A DNA stretch of 64,000 bases from Microcoleus vaginatus WJT46-NPBG5 (GCA_019359355.1 JAHHHM010000026.1:1-64000); one strand, 5' to 3'. Positions 44,564 through 53,833 are shown, counted from the stretch's first letter. The notes: generated by a model from the letters alone, not told the origin. Numbers and translations are program-made.

Positions 44564-46540
44564 ATGCAACCACTTTCCTTGAATCTAAATTTGTTGAATT
44601 CTGAGCCGGCAAAAGTTGTTTGGTTTCAGCAGATGTTGCATTCATTAGGGATTAGTCCCGGTTCAGCTTGGCCGGATAAATTTGGCCAATCTCTACACCA
44701 GTGGTTGAGCGAACTTAACTATTCTCCCATTAAAACACTGAGTTTGTTCTCCGGCGGCGGCGGACTCGATATCGCTTTTCACGATGCCGGTTTTGATATT
44801 ATTCAAATGGTGGAACTTGAAGCTAAATATGTGCAAACTTTGGTAAAAAACTCGCAGCCAGGGAAAATATTAGAAAACGCTCAAACCCTCTGTGTCGATA
44901 TCAGAGAATTTTTTCCCCATTCCCATTTAAAAGTAGATTTTATTATTGGAGGGCCACCCTGTCAAACGTTTTCAGCAGCAGGACGTAGAGCTGCTGGAGT
45001 TTTGGGAACAAGTGATGCCAGAGGAACCCTATTTCAAGAATATGTCCGCTTACTCAATATATTACAACCTAAAGGGTTTTTATTTGAAAATGTTTATGGG
45101 ATAATAAGCGCTCAGAATGGCAAGCCTTGGAAACAGATTCAAGAGGCTTTTAAGGATGCCGGCTACACGATTTATTATCGCATACTCGATGCTGCTGATT
45201 ATGGAGTGCCCCAGCATCGAGAGCGTTTATTTATTGTGGGATTGAAAGAAGGCAATTATTTATTTCCCTGTCCAACTCATGGCCCTGATTCTCCGAACAA
45301 TGAGCCTTTTTATACAGCAGGAGAAGCGGTCACCGGCACAATTATATTAAAGACAGAATTAGAAGCAGAAATTGGCGGGCGATATGGTCATCTTCTGGCA
45401 AATATTCCACCGGGTTTAAATTATAGTTTTTATACAGAGGAAATGGGACATCCTCAGCCGGTATTTAGCTGGAGATCGAAGTTTTCTGATTTTTTATACA
45501 AAGCTGATCCTGAGATGCCGGTGAGAACAATTAAAGCACAAGGAGGACAATACACCGGCCCTTTTAGTTGGGAAAATCGGCAATTCACGCTTGCAGAACT
45601 AAAGCGGCTGCAAACCTTTCCGGATGTTTATGAAATCGTAGGCAATCGCTCAGTTTGTATCGAACAGATTGGTAATTCAGTTCCGCCACAACTGGGGCGA
45701 ATTTTAGCCCTTAGTATTTTAGAGCAAGTGATGGGGGTAAAGTTACCCGTCTCCATGAATTACTTGCCGGCAGATAGGGAACTTGGTTTTAGAAAGCGCA
45801 AGCGTCAATTAACAAAAAGATACGCTCAAAAAGCTCAGAAAGCAATTGCCGTTTTTTTCCGTTCCCCCTCATCAACTCAATTCGCCTTTCATGGAAAAGC
45901 AAGGCGATTTTTATCTACTAATTTTGATTGGAATAAAAAAACAACTACTAATAGTGTCCAAATTGATTTAACCTATAATTTGAACGAGTGTAGCTGGCTC
46001 ATTTCAGCAGGAATGGATGAAAGGGTAGAAAATGAAAATCAATATATTATAGAAATTTGGCCAGGGCTGGGACGTAAAAATTGGAACTTAAATACAAGCA
46101 AAGTTAAACTGTGTGCTAAAAATTTAGACAAATGTGTTTATACCGGCCTGTGGAAAGCCTTTGAAGAAAAATTAATTGAAATAACAGGTAAAGCTGATTT
46201 GGTTCAGCTTTCTGGCTATTACCAATATACCCCGCGCATCAGTACAGAAATAACGTTTCATCATTCATTAACCGTCGATCCTTTCTGGGGGGTGGTTCAA
46301 TGCGTGGTGAGGGGAATTGGAGTGGCAACTCAAATGCCGGCTCAAAAGTTGGCAGTGTTGTGGAAAGTTAAGGAAAAGGATGTATTTTCTTACTTGCAAT
46401 CTTTACGCAGTATGGGTTATGAAGTGAGGAACCATAATACAAACCCTCAAATTCCTCAAGAAGAGTATTTAATTCCCTATGCCTTTCCAACCTTATCGCC
46501 GAGAAGCGTACAACTTGGCAAAAATTTAGGTTTAGGATAA
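44564..46540 (+). CDS. C5-cytosine DNA methyltransferase with long C-terminal extension
   Basis: A 658-aa protein. Residues 58-392 form a complete Dcm-type 5-methylcytosine methyltransferase: motif I FSGGGGLD (62-69), catalytic C133 in GGPPCQTFS, motif VI ENV (175-177), motif VIII QHRERLFIVG (217-226), a variable target-recognition region (about 235-315), motif IX RTIKAQGG and motif X GNSVPP (370-375). Residues 393-658 are an added domain; its last part (about 590-640, VATQMPAQKLAVLWKVKEKDVF) looks like a winged helix. No restriction partner is adjacent except the HsdR_N-like gene on the other strand. The recognition site is unknown. Confidence 0.92.
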   Translation: MQPLSLNLNLLNSEPAKVVWFQQMLHSLGISPGSAWPDKFGQSLHQWLSELNYSPIKTLSLFSGGGGLDIAFHDAGFDIIQMVELEAKYVQTLVKNSQPGKILENAQTLCVDIREFFPHSHLKVDFIIGGPPCQTFSAAGRRAAGVLGTSDARGTLFQEYVRLLNILQPKGFLFENVYGIISAQNGKPWKQIQEAFKDAGYTIYYRILDAADYGVPQHRERLFIVGLKEGNYLFPCPTHGPDSPNNEPFYTAGEAVTGTIILKTELEAEIGGRYGHLLANIPPGLNYSFYTEEMGHPQPVFSWRSKFSDFLYKADPEMPVRTIKAQGGQYTGPFSWENRQFTLAELKRLQTFPDVYEIVGNRSVCIEQIGNSVPPQLGRILALSILEQVMGVKLPVSMNYLPADRELGFRKRKRQLTKRYAQKAQKAIAVFFRSPSSTQFAFHGKARRFLSTNFDWNKKTTTNSVQIDLTYNLNECSWLISAGMDERVENENQYIIEIWPGLGRKNWNLNTSKVKLCAKNLDKCVYTGLWKAFEEKLIEITGKADLVQLSGYYQYTPRISTEITFHHSLTVDPFWGVVQCVVRGIGVATQMPAQKLAVLWKVKEKDVFSYLQSLRSMGYEVRNHNTNPQIPQEEYLIPYAFPTLSPRSVQLGKNLGLG

Positions 46541-46673
46541 ATTAATCACAAGTAACTGGATTAATCAAGGTGTTTTAGGAATGAGCCGGCATTAGAAAAT
46601 TTGAGACTGACTCACCCGTTAGGGAAAAATTTACAGTAAGATAACTACTAAAAGCACAAATTTAATTTTTTAG

Positions 46674-46925
46674 ATGAAACAAGTTTCTGAACAAAAGTCC
46701 TTTAGTCCTTGGGATTACAAACCTTGGTGGTGTCAACCTTGGTCAATTCTCCTCACCGGCATCACTCTAATCAGTGGTAGCTGGTTAGTTTTTAAAATTA
46801 TCTGGGTAACATTGATTGTTGCAGTGCCGGTGTTAATTTGGATGGGCTTTTTCTTATTAGTTTGGCCTAAGCTTATGAAAGAATATTACCAGCAATCAGT
46901 CCAAAATACCCCCCAAAGTGAATGA
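46674..46925 (+). CDS. Small two-helix membrane protein
   Basis: An 83-aa protein with a Trp-rich N-terminus (SFSPWDYKPWWCQPW) and two closely spaced transmembrane helices (about 25-44 and 47-67), ending in a polar tail. It looks like a conserved cyanobacterial hypothetical protein with a Trp-rich PWW motif, but I cannot assign a function. It stands alone between the methyltransferase and the convergent metalloprotease gene. Confidence 0.7.
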   Translation: MKQVSEQKSFSPWDYKPWWCQPWSILLTGITLISGSWLVFKIIWVTLIVAVPVLIWMGFFLLVWPKLMKEYYQQSVQNTPQSE

Positions 46926-47042
46926 GATTAGCCATTTGTTGCTGCCGGCAATAAAACTATCCAGCACTTTTTAAACGCAAAAAACGCAGAGCGAGTGATG
47001 GCTTATTCTCTACGTTCTTGATGGTATATTATTTGCTGCTAT

Positions 47043-47729
47043 TTACTTATGAGCAAATAACTTAGGTTGTTCCACCGGCTCTTCAGTTCCTAAATAAATT
47101 TTGCGCGTTCCTTTGGGAACATGAATCCAGCCTAAATCCTTAAGCCTATGTTTTAAATTTGAGATTGTCACGCCAAGTTCATCAGCAATCGCGTATAAAT
47201 CAGACCACCGCGTTAAATTTCGCCCTTCTCGTTTCTCTTCTAAAATAGAGCAGGGCATCAGCAAACAAGAGGCAAAATATTGCGCCTGCCACTCAATCGA
47301 TTCAATTTTAGATTGATTACTCGAACCCCGGCAGACAAAAGGCTCTACCGGCTCTACCGGCTCCAAATTCAGCCCCAATTCTAATTGCTTCGCACCCCCA
47401 TCCACTTCATCATGATTGATGTGAAGCACCCAATGACCGATTTCATGAGCAATGGTGGATTCTTGAAACCCTTGAGGCAAATTCAAAATCTCTTCATTAA
47501 TCTCGATTTGCCGCAACGAGGGCAGAATCCGGGCTGCGATCGCCCCTTCCTCATCGGGGGGGATGCAGTCCCAAACTACCCCTAAATCCAGAAAATCAGC
47601 CACCAAACTCGCCTCAAAAGGCCATTCGGGAGTAAAATTCGGCGTCAAATCCATCCGCCTCAGCAAGTCATTCGCCCGACGCTCAATTTCTGCCTTGGAA
47701 TAGAAGCGATACGGTTTGAATAGACTCAC
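47043..47729 (-). CDS. ImmA/IrrE-family metallopeptidase (locus B)
   Basis: A 228-aa paralogue of the protein at 10613-11293, alike from the N-terminus (PYRFYSKAEIERRANDLLRRM against PYQFLSKEKIEHLANDLLMRM) to the C-terminal GWI-(D/H)-(I/V)-PKG-(S/T) segment. The zinc site is HEIGH at residues 95-99, with EWQAQYFASCLLMP further on. The coding sequence has two GCTCTACCG-type short repeats that give VEPVEPF near residue 132. It starts 2 nt after the XRE gene stop and should cleave that repressor on a stress or invasion signal, as IrrE and ImmA do. Confidence 0.9.
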   Translation of the reverse strand: MSLFKPYRFYSKAEIERRANDLLRRMDLTPNFTPEWPFEASLVADFLDLGVVWDCIPPDEEGAIAARILPSLRQIEINEEILNLPQGFQESTIAHEIGHWVLHINHDEVDGGAKQLELGLNLEPVEPVEPFVCRGSSNQSKIESIEWQAQYFASCLLMPCSILEEKREGRNLTRWSDLYAIADELGVTISNLKHRLKDLGWIHVPKGTRKIYLGTEEPVEQPKLFAHK

Positions 47730-47731
47730 AA

Positions 47732-48082
47732 TTACTCGCCCCCACTATCTGCCTGTGTCGCTGCCTGGAACACTTGTTGAGCAAAATCAGGATTTTCCCG
47801 CATCCGGCGGAACAGAGCTGACATATCTTTGTAGTTCTGCTTGAGAAAATCCTCGTCTCCTTGGGGAACCCGACCGGCAAGGAAGATTAACTCTTCCTCA
47901 TTTAAATCTAAATTCCGTGCCAAAGAGCGAATCACGTCTTCCTTCGGGGCGTAATCACCCCGATCATTCTCTAGCTTGGATAGGTATGTAAAATCCAGCG
48001 AGAGTAACTTAGCGAGCTGTCTCTGGCTGTATCCCTTAGCTTTACGCGCATTCAGGATCAGCTGTCCAAACGTCTGGTTCAC
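47732..48082 (-). CDS. XRE-family transcriptional repressor (locus B)
   Basis: A 116-aa repressor with an N-terminal HTH (FGQLILNARKAKGYSQRQLA, YLSKLENDR) and C-terminal LFRRMRENPDFAQQV, paralogous to the protein at 11297-11659. The near-identical YTYLSK/FTYLSKLENDR recognition segment predicts a related operator, and the divergent region indeed carries copies of the same GTTGA...TCAAC motif (48122-48201). It is encoded with its presumed protease, and divergently from two unrecognised genes that it probably represses. Confidence 0.9.
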   Translation of the reverse strand: MNQTFGQLILNARKAKGYSQRQLAKLLSLDFTYLSKLENDRGDYAPKEDVIRSLARNLDLNEEELIFLAGRVPQGDEDFLKQNYKDMSALFRRMRENPDFAQQVFQAATQADSGGE

Positions 48083-48121
48083 ATCTTCTCTTTTTCTTAC
48101 TGCATCTGCATTCTACGCAAA

Positions 48122-48139
48122 TTTGAATAAAAAATCAAC
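48122..48139. promoter_or_regulatory. Operator B1 (degenerate)
   Basis: TTTGAATAAAAAATCAAC, an imperfect copy of the GTTGA-N8-TCAAC pattern, 39 nt before the XRE start codon. It is the nearest copy to the repressor's own gene and may serve autoregulation. Confidence 0.45.
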
Positions 48140-48145
48140 AACGCT

Positions 48146-48163
48146 CTTGACGAAAAAATCAAC
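48146..48163. promoter_or_regulatory. Operator B2
   Basis: CTTGACGAAAAAATCAAC: TTGA and TCAA half-sites 8 bp apart. The TTGACG half is also a good -35 box for the promoter at 48147-48176. Confidence 0.62.
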
Positions 48164-48176
48164 TCTGCGTTAGGAT
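48147..48176 (+). promoter_or_regulatory. Putative promoter of the locus-B divergent genes
   Basis: TTGACG (48147-48152), an 18-bp spacer and TAGGAT (48171-48176), the same geometry as TTGACG-18-TAGTAT at 11697-11726. The -35 is embedded in operator B2. Confidence 0.5.
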
Positions 48177-48183
48177 AAGCTTA

Positions 48184-48201
48184 GTTGACGAGAAAATCAA
48201 C
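48184..48201. promoter_or_regulatory. Operator B3
   Basis: GTTGACGAGAAAATCAAC, the best-preserved 18-bp copy: GTTGA-N8-TCAAC. It starts 38 bp after B2, on the other side of the -10 box, as A2 does relative to A1 (40 bp). Confidence 0.65.
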
Positions 48202-48252
48202 GCAGCAACAGTACCAGTGGAGTAATAACCCAAAATCAAATCGCTCAGAACT

Positions 48253-48273
48253 CTATATATAGTGTAGCCAAGA
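48253..48273. promoter_or_regulatory. TATATAT-GTGTA block shared with locus A
   Basis: Matches 11767-11787 at 17 of 21 positions (CTATATATrGTGTA, then C at 17 and AGA at the end). At locus A it contains the candidate ATG; here the ATG is absent, so the conservation is of DNA rather than protein. It may be a second -10 element or a binding site. Confidence 0.45.
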
Positions 48274-48410
48274 TTTCACCGGCCATAATAAAGCGCAGCA
48301 CGCGGGGTGGAAAAGCTATCAGTTGCAGGGGTGTCGGCGCTGTGCCCCATCCATCAATAAACAGTGCCACGGCACACGGAGAAGTCCCCAGATCTTTTGG
48401 GAGAATCACA

Positions 48411-48791
48411 ATGCTCAAAACTTGGACAGATACTCACTACAAACTGGCTGAGAGCGACTGGCTTTATATCGCCAAGCACGACCAACAAAGTTCAGCTTCT
48501 CTCGTTTGTCCTGGCTATGCACGGGATGGACAAGGCTTCAGCATCCACTTCACCGTAGCCCACATTGAGCTGCTAGAGCAATTAACTGAAGTGTTGCGTG
48601 ACATCAAATCTCAGTCAGCAGCCGCAACTGAACGCAGCCAGCCGGCAGTTGAGATGTATGCAGAGCAACGGGTGCGTGCTGCAACTGAACAAGCAATCGG
48701 CGTCGGTGCCGGCAACGAATATGCAGCCCATCCAAAGCCGGTGTCAACCCATCAAGCTCTGGTTTCTTACCCAGTCGGGCGCGAAAAGTAA
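48411..48791 (+). CDS. Unrecognised protein, first gene of the XRE/ImmA locus-B operon
   Basis: About 126 aa. I start at ATG 48411 because GGGAG lies 7 nt upstream; the longer frame from 48342 adds 23 residues with poor coding character. The N-terminal 65 residues look folded (TWTDTHYKLAESDWLYIAKHD, GFSIHFTVAHIELLEQLTEVLRDI), and the rest is Ala/Gln-rich and probably disordered. No family recognised. It is divergent from the XRE/ImmA pair, downstream of three operator-like repeats, and followed 85 nt later by the next gene on the same strand. Confidence 0.62.
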   Translation: MLKTWTDTHYKLAESDWLYIAKHDQQSSASLVCPGYARDGQGFSIHFTVAHIELLEQLTEVLRDIKSQSAAATERSQPAVEMYAEQRVRAATEQAIGVGAGNEYAAHPKPVSTHQALVSYPVGREK

Positions 48792-48876
48792 CCCATTGCG
48801 AGCGAGTGAATAACAAATGGCGAATCAAGCTCGAAACAAACAGCAAACAAACAACAATAAACTAGGAACTGAATTT

Positions 48877-49614
48877 ATGTCTGAACATCCTAAACTTTCC
48901 GTCTTTGGTTGCAAACCTGCAGATGCAATTATTGTCCCAGAACTTCCCCTCTCAGTTCGTAACAATTGCCAGTCAGGGCGCTGGACAATTGGCGATGAAG
49001 AGTATGGTTCTAAACTGGCGATGACCATTTTAAAATTTAGCAAATTCTTCGGCAGCCTCGGTCAAACGCACCACACACTTTGGGGACAAATTTGGTTTGT
49101 TGCGGAAGCCGGCGATATGCCTCAAGGTGTTGTCATGTGTACCTATATTAAAGGCCGATCCTTGAGCGATTTCAACCGCAAAGTCACAGAGATTATGGCG
49201 CGGGGCATTGAGCCGGCAGAAGGCATTTTTGTGCCCGATTTCGTCAAGCACTCCGGTCAAAAGCCAGATGAAACGGGCATTTTAAAACCCATCAATTATT
49301 ATTCGCTGAAATGGGAATGGTACGAGCGCGGCGCGAAATTCCCGAACGTCTCTGATCCGCTGCTCAAACAGCTCGATGCCACTTCCGATAAAGCATGGAG
49401 CCGGCTCGATCAAGTCGCAGTCGCGCTTGAAGATGAAAACAACCAAGCCCGCTTGCTAGATCTGGAAGGCACAAAACTCATGGCTTGTCTGGATCACTTA
49501 CCGCCCCATGAAATTGTCCGCTTAATGGCGGCTCATGCCAATGGCAATGGCGCTAGCGAAATGCTGCTGCCCCATAATAACGTCAGCGAAATGGAAGCCA
49601 GCGTCGTTAACTAA
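48877..49614 (+). CDS. Unrecognised protein, second gene of the locus-B operon
   Basis: About 245 aa from ATG 48877 (AGGA about 10 nt upstream); the in-frame ATG at 48817 would add a Gln/Asn-rich leader. The body is a globular domain (IIVPELPLSVRNNCQSGRW, LWGQIWFVAEAGDMPQGVVM, YIKGRSLSDFNRKVTEIMA, YYSLKWEWYERG) with no catalytic motif I recognise. It might be a nucleic-acid-binding or phage-like protein, but that is only an impression. A strong hairpin terminator follows. As the main product of the promoter controlled by the second XRE/ImmA switch, it is a good candidate effector. Confidence 0.68.
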   Translation: MSEHPKLSVFGCKPADAIIVPELPLSVRNNCQSGRWTIGDEEYGSKLAMTILKFSKFFGSLGQTHHTLWGQIWFVAEAGDMPQGVVMCTYIKGRSLSDFNRKVTEIMARGIEPAEGIFVPDFVKHSGQKPDETGILKPINYYSLKWEWYERGAKFPNVSDPLLKQLDATSDKAWSRLDQVAVALEDENNQARLLDLEGTKLMACLDHLPPHEIVRLMAAHANGNGASEMLLPHNNVSEMEASVVN

Positions 49615-49622
49615 CCGAATGA

Positions 49623-49663
49623 GTCTGGATGGTGTCCCCTGCTACCATCCAGACTTGCATTTG
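49623..49663 (+). terminator. Terminator of the locus-B operon
   Basis: GTCTGGATGGT (49623-49633) pairs perfectly over 11 bp with ACCATCCAGAC (49644-49654), with a 10-nt loop, 8 nt after the stop. The tail TTGCATTTGTTG is only moderately T-rich. Confidence 0.7.
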
Positions 49664-49747
49664 TTGAACTTTGCACAGATAGAAATAGGAACGGTATCAA
49701 CTAATACCAAATAACTGGGTAAGTGCGACTTATTTAGTGCCGGCATA

Positions 49748-49806
49748 GGTAATGGGTAATAGGTAATGGAGATCACCATTACCCATTACTGATTACCAAT
49801 TACCCG
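49748..49806. repeat. GGTAATGG short-repeat hairpin
   Basis: Repeated GGTAAT(G/A) units face CCATTACC/ATTACC units around AGATCA, making a long imperfect hairpin. Interspersed repeats of this GGTAATGGGTAAT kind are frequent in filamentous cyanobacterial spacers. Confidence 0.6.
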
Positions 49807-49889
49807 GTTATTACAATTCTATCTAAGCAAAAGGCAAAAATGCTACAAAGCCGATTTCAGTTTTTCAGTAATCTTTAACTGTAATAGCC

Positions 49890-50183
49890 ATGAGAACCAA
49901 TCCCACAAACCGACTGAGTGAAATCGTCCTCAACGCTCAACTGGAAATTGGTGACGCTTTAAGCCAAGACACGCTAGAGCATCTAGAGGATCTCAATGAA
50001 GATTTAGTCTATGTGTCTCAATCCATCGAGCAAGCACAAGCTCGTTTTGCAAAGGTACTCGCAGAAAACCGGCAGATGAAGGCATTTCTGCTGCAAACGG
50101 TGAAAGACTGCTGGTGTGTGGAAGGCAACCGCTGCGCCCGGTGTCAGAACACTTTGCTCACTCTTAGCCATTTCGAGGTTTAG
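49890..50183 (+). CDS. Small coiled-coil protein with cysteine cluster
   Basis: A 97-aa protein. The first 75 residues are alpha-helical with heptad-like spacing (LSEIVLNAQLEIGDALSQDTLEHLEDL, YVSQSIEQAQARFAKVL). The C-terminus has CWC and CARC (C-x-C...C-x2-C), which could bind zinc. No family is recognised. It stands alone between the locus-B operon and the CBS kinase. Confidence 0.6.
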   Translation: MRTNPTNRLSEIVLNAQLEIGDALSQDTLEHLEDLNEDLVYVSQSIEQAQARFAKVLAENRQMKAFLLQTVKDCWCVEGNRCARCQNTLLTLSHFEV

Positions 50184-50807
50184 AAAATTTTAGAACTCGG
50201 CCAAAGTTGAAACAATTGCAAATATATTTTGCCGGCAGGATTTAACATCACGAATAAAATTGCCGGCTAATCGGGGCGTACAGAAACACGCCCCTACAGC
50301 TATTGGGAAAATTGCGGAAACTTAGGCTAAGAACGAGCGGCTAAAAGCTTTAACCGCATATCGATGATTGATTCCTCTTTTTAATTTGTTTAAAAATAAT
50401 TATTCATACAAATTTATTTTTTGGGATTCTCTTGAATATTACGCTTTAAATTCTCAGGTTAAACGTCCACTATTTAAACTTAAAACTTGTTAATTACCGA
50501 ACTCGACTGAAGCAGGTGCCGGCAAATTATTCTCATGAACCCGTGTATAGCAATCTTCCAGATGCCTCTATTACAGGCAGAATAAATAGTAAATTAGGCA
50601 TACAGACGTGTTGAGATACCTCGCCCTAAAATTTACAGTTGTTAACAATTTTTTTAAATTTGTTGAAAATTTTAAAATTCGCTTTCAACAAACCGACATC
50701 TAGAGCATGATTTAAGCAGACATTGTGCGACAACTTTTCGTTTAAACGCTTTCTGGCCGGCTCATCATTAAGCATTCTTAACTTTCTGTTAAGTATCCAC
50801 ACCTACC
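50184..50807. other. Intergenic region before the CBS kinase
   Basis: 624 nt without a gene. It contains the interspersed repeat hairpin at 50273-50294 and several GCCGGC motifs; the last 200 nt are AT-rich and probably carry the promoter of the kinase gene. Confidence 0.5.
50273..50294. repeat. GGGGCGT/ACGCCCC interspersed hairpin
   Basis: GGGGCGT (50273-50279) pairs with ACGCCCC (50288-50294) around an 8-nt loop. The element resembles the GGGGCGTGTTTCTGTACGCCCC-type repeat seen in spacers of Oscillatoriales genomes (recalled, not searched). Confidence 0.55.
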
Positions 50808-52994
50808 ATGCCACTCAACGACACGCTCATTTATTCCTCTGCTCTAGATCGTGCAATTGATCCATCACCACTGATTGTTGCGCCTGAAACGCCTTTGGTT
50901 GATGTACTGGCACTGATGAGCCAAGTCAGAAGTAGCTGTCCACTGCCGGTGGCAAGTTCCTCGCTCAATGCAACGATTCTGTCAGAGATCCGGGCAAGCT
51001 GTGTGCTGGTGATGGCAGGGATGCCGGCGGGGATGCACTGTCAGATGCCTGGTGCACAGGTGATGGGCAATGTACCGATTTTAGGGATTTTCACAGAGCG
51101 GGATATCGTGCGCCTGACTGCCGCGAGGATGGACTTAAATAGCGTTTGCGTGGCTGATGTGATGACGAAGCCGGTGATCACCCTCACGCAATCAGAGTCT
51201 GAAGGGATTTTTACCGCCTTGTCTCTATTCCGCCAGCATCGGATTCGCCATTTGCCCATCGTGGATCAACAGGGGCAGTTATTGGGAATGGTTACGCCGG
51301 AAAGCATTCGCAAATCACTGCAACCGGCAAATATTTTAACTCGATTGCGCTCTGTTAAAGACGTGATGAATCCCCAAGTTATTCAAGCATCAAAGCAAGC
51401 ATCCGTTTTAGATTTAGCCCAACTCATGGCAGAGCATCGTGTTAGTTGTGTAGTAATTGCACAAGATCAAGAGAAAGTAGAAAAGAAGAAAAAAGGGAAA
51501 AAAGAGGAAGAAAGTTCCCCCACACTTTCGCCATTGCCCTTAGGCATTGTCACCGAACGAGATATTGTCCAATTTCAAGCGCTAGCACTGGATTTAGAGA
51601 AAATGCCGGCACAAGACGTGATGAGTTCACCGTTATTTTGTCTAGTTCCTTCAGATTCTTTATGGTTGGCACATCAAGAAATGCAGCGCCTTCATGTGCG
51701 GCGAATGGTTGTTGTGGGAAATCAAGGGGAATTGGTAGGAATTGTTTCCCAAACAAGTTTGCTGCAAGCCCTTGATCCAAAAGAAATGTATGGAATTATT
51801 GAGGCTTTGCAGCAAGCTGTTGAGGAACGCACAACAGAATTGCAAAACACAAACGAGCGATTGCAAAGTGAAATTTTGGAGCGTGTGCGGGCGGAAAAAG
51901 CGCTGCAACAAGCTCACGACGATTTACAAAGACAGGTTGAGGAACGCACAGCAGAATTACAAGCAGCGAATGCTCTGCTTTTGCAGGACATTATCGAGCG
52001 TCAGCGGGTTGAAGATGCTCTGCGACGATCAGAAACTCAATTGCGACAAAAGGCAGATCAGCTGACAACTGCGCTGCAAGAGTTGCAACAAACTCAAGCT
52101 CAGCTTATTCAAGCAGAGAAAATGTCAGGTTTGGGGCAGTTGGTTGCCGGCATCGCCCATGAAATTAATAATCCTGTTAATTTTATCTATGGAAATTTAT
52201 CCTATGCCGGCCAATATATCCAAGACTTGCTGCATTTGCTAAAGCTTTACCGGCAGTCCTACTCTAATTCAACCCCAGAAATCGCCGAGAAGTCTGAGAC
52301 AATTGACCTAGATTTTCTGATTGTAGATTTGCCAAAATTACTAGATTCGATGAAATTAGGGGCTGAACGTATCCGACAAATTGTTGTGTCTTTACGCAAT
52401 TTTTCTCGCTTAGATGAAGCCGAAAAGAAGCGAGTTAATATTCATGAAGGTATCGATAGCACGCTGCTGATTTTGCATCATCGGCTGAAATCCAAGTCAA
52501 AAAATCAGTTAGTTCAGATTATTAAAGAATATGGGGTTTTGCCCCCAGTCGAGTGTTATGCCGGCACTCTCAATCAAGTATTTATGAACATTCTCAATAA
52601 TGCTCTTGATGCCCTGGAGGATGTTCAAAGTTCTTTGCCTTCAGCTCATGGCAATGAGCGATTGACATTGAATCAGGAACAGCCCCCAACGATTCGGATT
52701 CGCACCGGCATACTGGATAACAACTGGGTATTTATCCGGATTGCAGACAACGGAATTGGGATGCCGGCCTCTGTGCGCCAGCATTTATTTGAACCGTTTT
52801 TCACCACCAAGCCGGTGGGCAAAGGCACTGGCTTGGGATTATCCATTAGCTACCAAATTGTGGTTGAAAAACACAAGGGGCGATTGGAATGTATTTCAGA
52901 AGTCGGTCAAGGAACAGAGTTTATTATTGAAATTCCCATTCGACAGCAAAAACAGCAAAAACATTTACTTCATAAGTCTAAATTAAATGAATAA
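50808..52994 (+). CDS. Histidine kinase with four CBS domains
   Basis: A 728-aa soluble kinase. Four CBS motifs form two Bateman pairs (about residues 12-165 and 178-325; [56 protein letters not shown]), which usually sense adenine nucleotides or energy state. A lysine/glutamate-rich insertion ([11 protein letters not shown], about 227) interrupts the second pair. A coiled coil (about 335-440) leads to the HisKA region with H451 in AHEINNP, and HATPase_c motifs ([34 protein letters not shown]) follow. No response regulator is adjacent. Its catalytic core is very close to the kinases at 41147-42172 and 55636-61236. Confidence 0.93.
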   Translation: MPLNDTLIYSSALDRAIDPSPLIVAPETPLVDVLALMSQVRSSCPLPVASSSLNATILSEIRASCVLVMAGMPAGMHCQMPGAQVMGNVPILGIFTERDIVRLTAARMDLNSVCVADVMTKPVITLTQSESEGIFTALSLFRQHRIRHLPIVDQQGQLLGMVTPESIRKSLQPANILTRLRSVKDVMNPQVIQASKQASVLDLAQLMAEHRVSCVVIAQDQEKVEKKKKGKKEEESSPTLSPLPLGIVTERDIVQFQALALDLEKMPAQDVMSSPLFCLVPSDSLWLAHQEMQRLHVRRMVVVGNQGELVGIVSQTSLLQALDPKEMYGIIEALQQAVEERTTELQNTNERLQSEILERVRAEKALQQAHDDLQRQVEERTAELQAANALLLQDIIERQRVEDALRRSETQLRQKADQLTTALQELQQTQAQLIQAEKMSGLGQLVAGIAHEINNPVNFIYGNLSYAGQYIQDLLHLLKLYRQSYSNSTPEIAEKSETIDLDFLIVDLPKLLDSMKLGAERIRQIVVSLRNFSRLDEAEKKRVNIHEGIDSTLLILHHRLKSKSKNQLVQIIKEYGVLPPVECYAGTLNQVFMNILNNALDALEDVQSSLPSAHGNERLTLNQEQPPTIRIRTGILDNNWVFIRIADNGIGMPASVRQHLFEPFFTTKPVGKGTGLGLSISYQIVVEKHKGRLECISEVGQGTEFIIEIPIRQQKQQKHLLHKSKLNE

Positions 52995-53077
52995 AATGAC
53001 CCTATTTTAAATGTTTTAAAGATCCAGCAAGTTTTTAACATCCCTAAAAACTATTTGTTTGAGCCGGCTGAGCCATT

Positions 53078-53833
53078 TCAGTTGCCACCGTGCAAGCGGC
53101 GTAATAGAGCTAAATCTGCATAAGTAGCACCGCCGGCATCCCCAGCCAGAACCCGAAAAGGCTGGTTGGGTTCTCCCAAGGAATCTATCACCAGGCACGC
53201 GCCGGTAAAATCTTCGGCTTTGGTGTACTCGTTAACCGTCACAACAGCCTTTAAACCCGCTTGACAGGCAGCCTGAAAGCCATGATGGGAATCCTCAATC
53301 ACCAGGCAATCGGCAGCCGGTAAATCCATCTCTTCCAGCGCGTAGTGATAAATATCTGGTGCGGGCTTTTTAGTTGCAACCATGTCGCCGGCAGCAATCA
53401 CCTCAAACCAAGCAGGGTCAAGCATTTCTCCCAACACAGCCAACACATTCGGCACAGCGCTAGTCGTCGCAATCGCTAAACGCAAGCCATTCTCTCGCGC
53501 TTCTGCGATCAATCGCTTCACACCGGGGCGCAAGGGAACCGCACCGGCAGCGAGTAGTTCCTGATAGTGTTTATTTTTCAGGTCATGAATGCCGACAATG
53601 AACTGCTCCAAATCCTCAGGTGGCTGGAAATCAGGTAGGTAATCGTTCAAGTAAAAGCGGATGCGCTCCTTACCCCCCGTAACCGCCAGCAATTCACTGT
53701 ACAAAGAGTCTGACCAATTCCAATCATAGCCGGCTTCTTCAAAGGCACGATTAAATGCGACTCGGTGCCCCTCCCGTTCCGTATCTGCTAAAGTTCCATC
53801 TACGTCAAAAATCAAAGCACGTAGTTCACTCAT
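53078..53833 (-). CDS. cbbY: HAD-family sugar-phosphate phosphatase, CbbY type
   Basis: A 251-aa HAD hydrolase of subfamily I with the CbbY pattern. Motif I is FDVDGTLADTEREGHRVAFNRAF (nucleophile D about 9), the cap contains LLAVTGGKERI, motif II is AIATTSAVPN, motif III lysine is in ATKKPAPDIY, and motif IV is CLVIEDSHHG. CbbY enzymes remove the inhibitor xylulose-1,5-bisphosphate formed by Rubisco, which fits a phototroph. The N-terminal DVDGTLAxTE, rather than beta-phosphoglucomutase sequence, supports CbbY. It stands alone on the minus strand. Confidence 0.88.
   Translation of the reverse strand: MSELRALIFDVDGTLADTEREGHRVAFNRAFEEAGYDWNWSDSLYSELLAVTGGKERIRFYLNDYLPDFQPPEDLEQFIVGIHDLKNKHYQELLAAGAVPLRPGVKRLIAEARENGLRLAIATTSAVPNVLAVLGEMLDPAWFEVIAAGDMVATKKPAPDIYHYALEEMDLPAADCLVIEDSHHGFQAACQAGLKAVVTVNEYTKAEDFTGACLVIDSLGEPNQPFRVLAGDAGGATYADLALLRRLHGGN

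Noticed and set aside
49748-49806. GGTAATGG repeats as a CRISPR fragment
   Set aside because: The units are 7-9 bp, face each other as a hairpin and have no spacers, so they are simple interspersed repeats.
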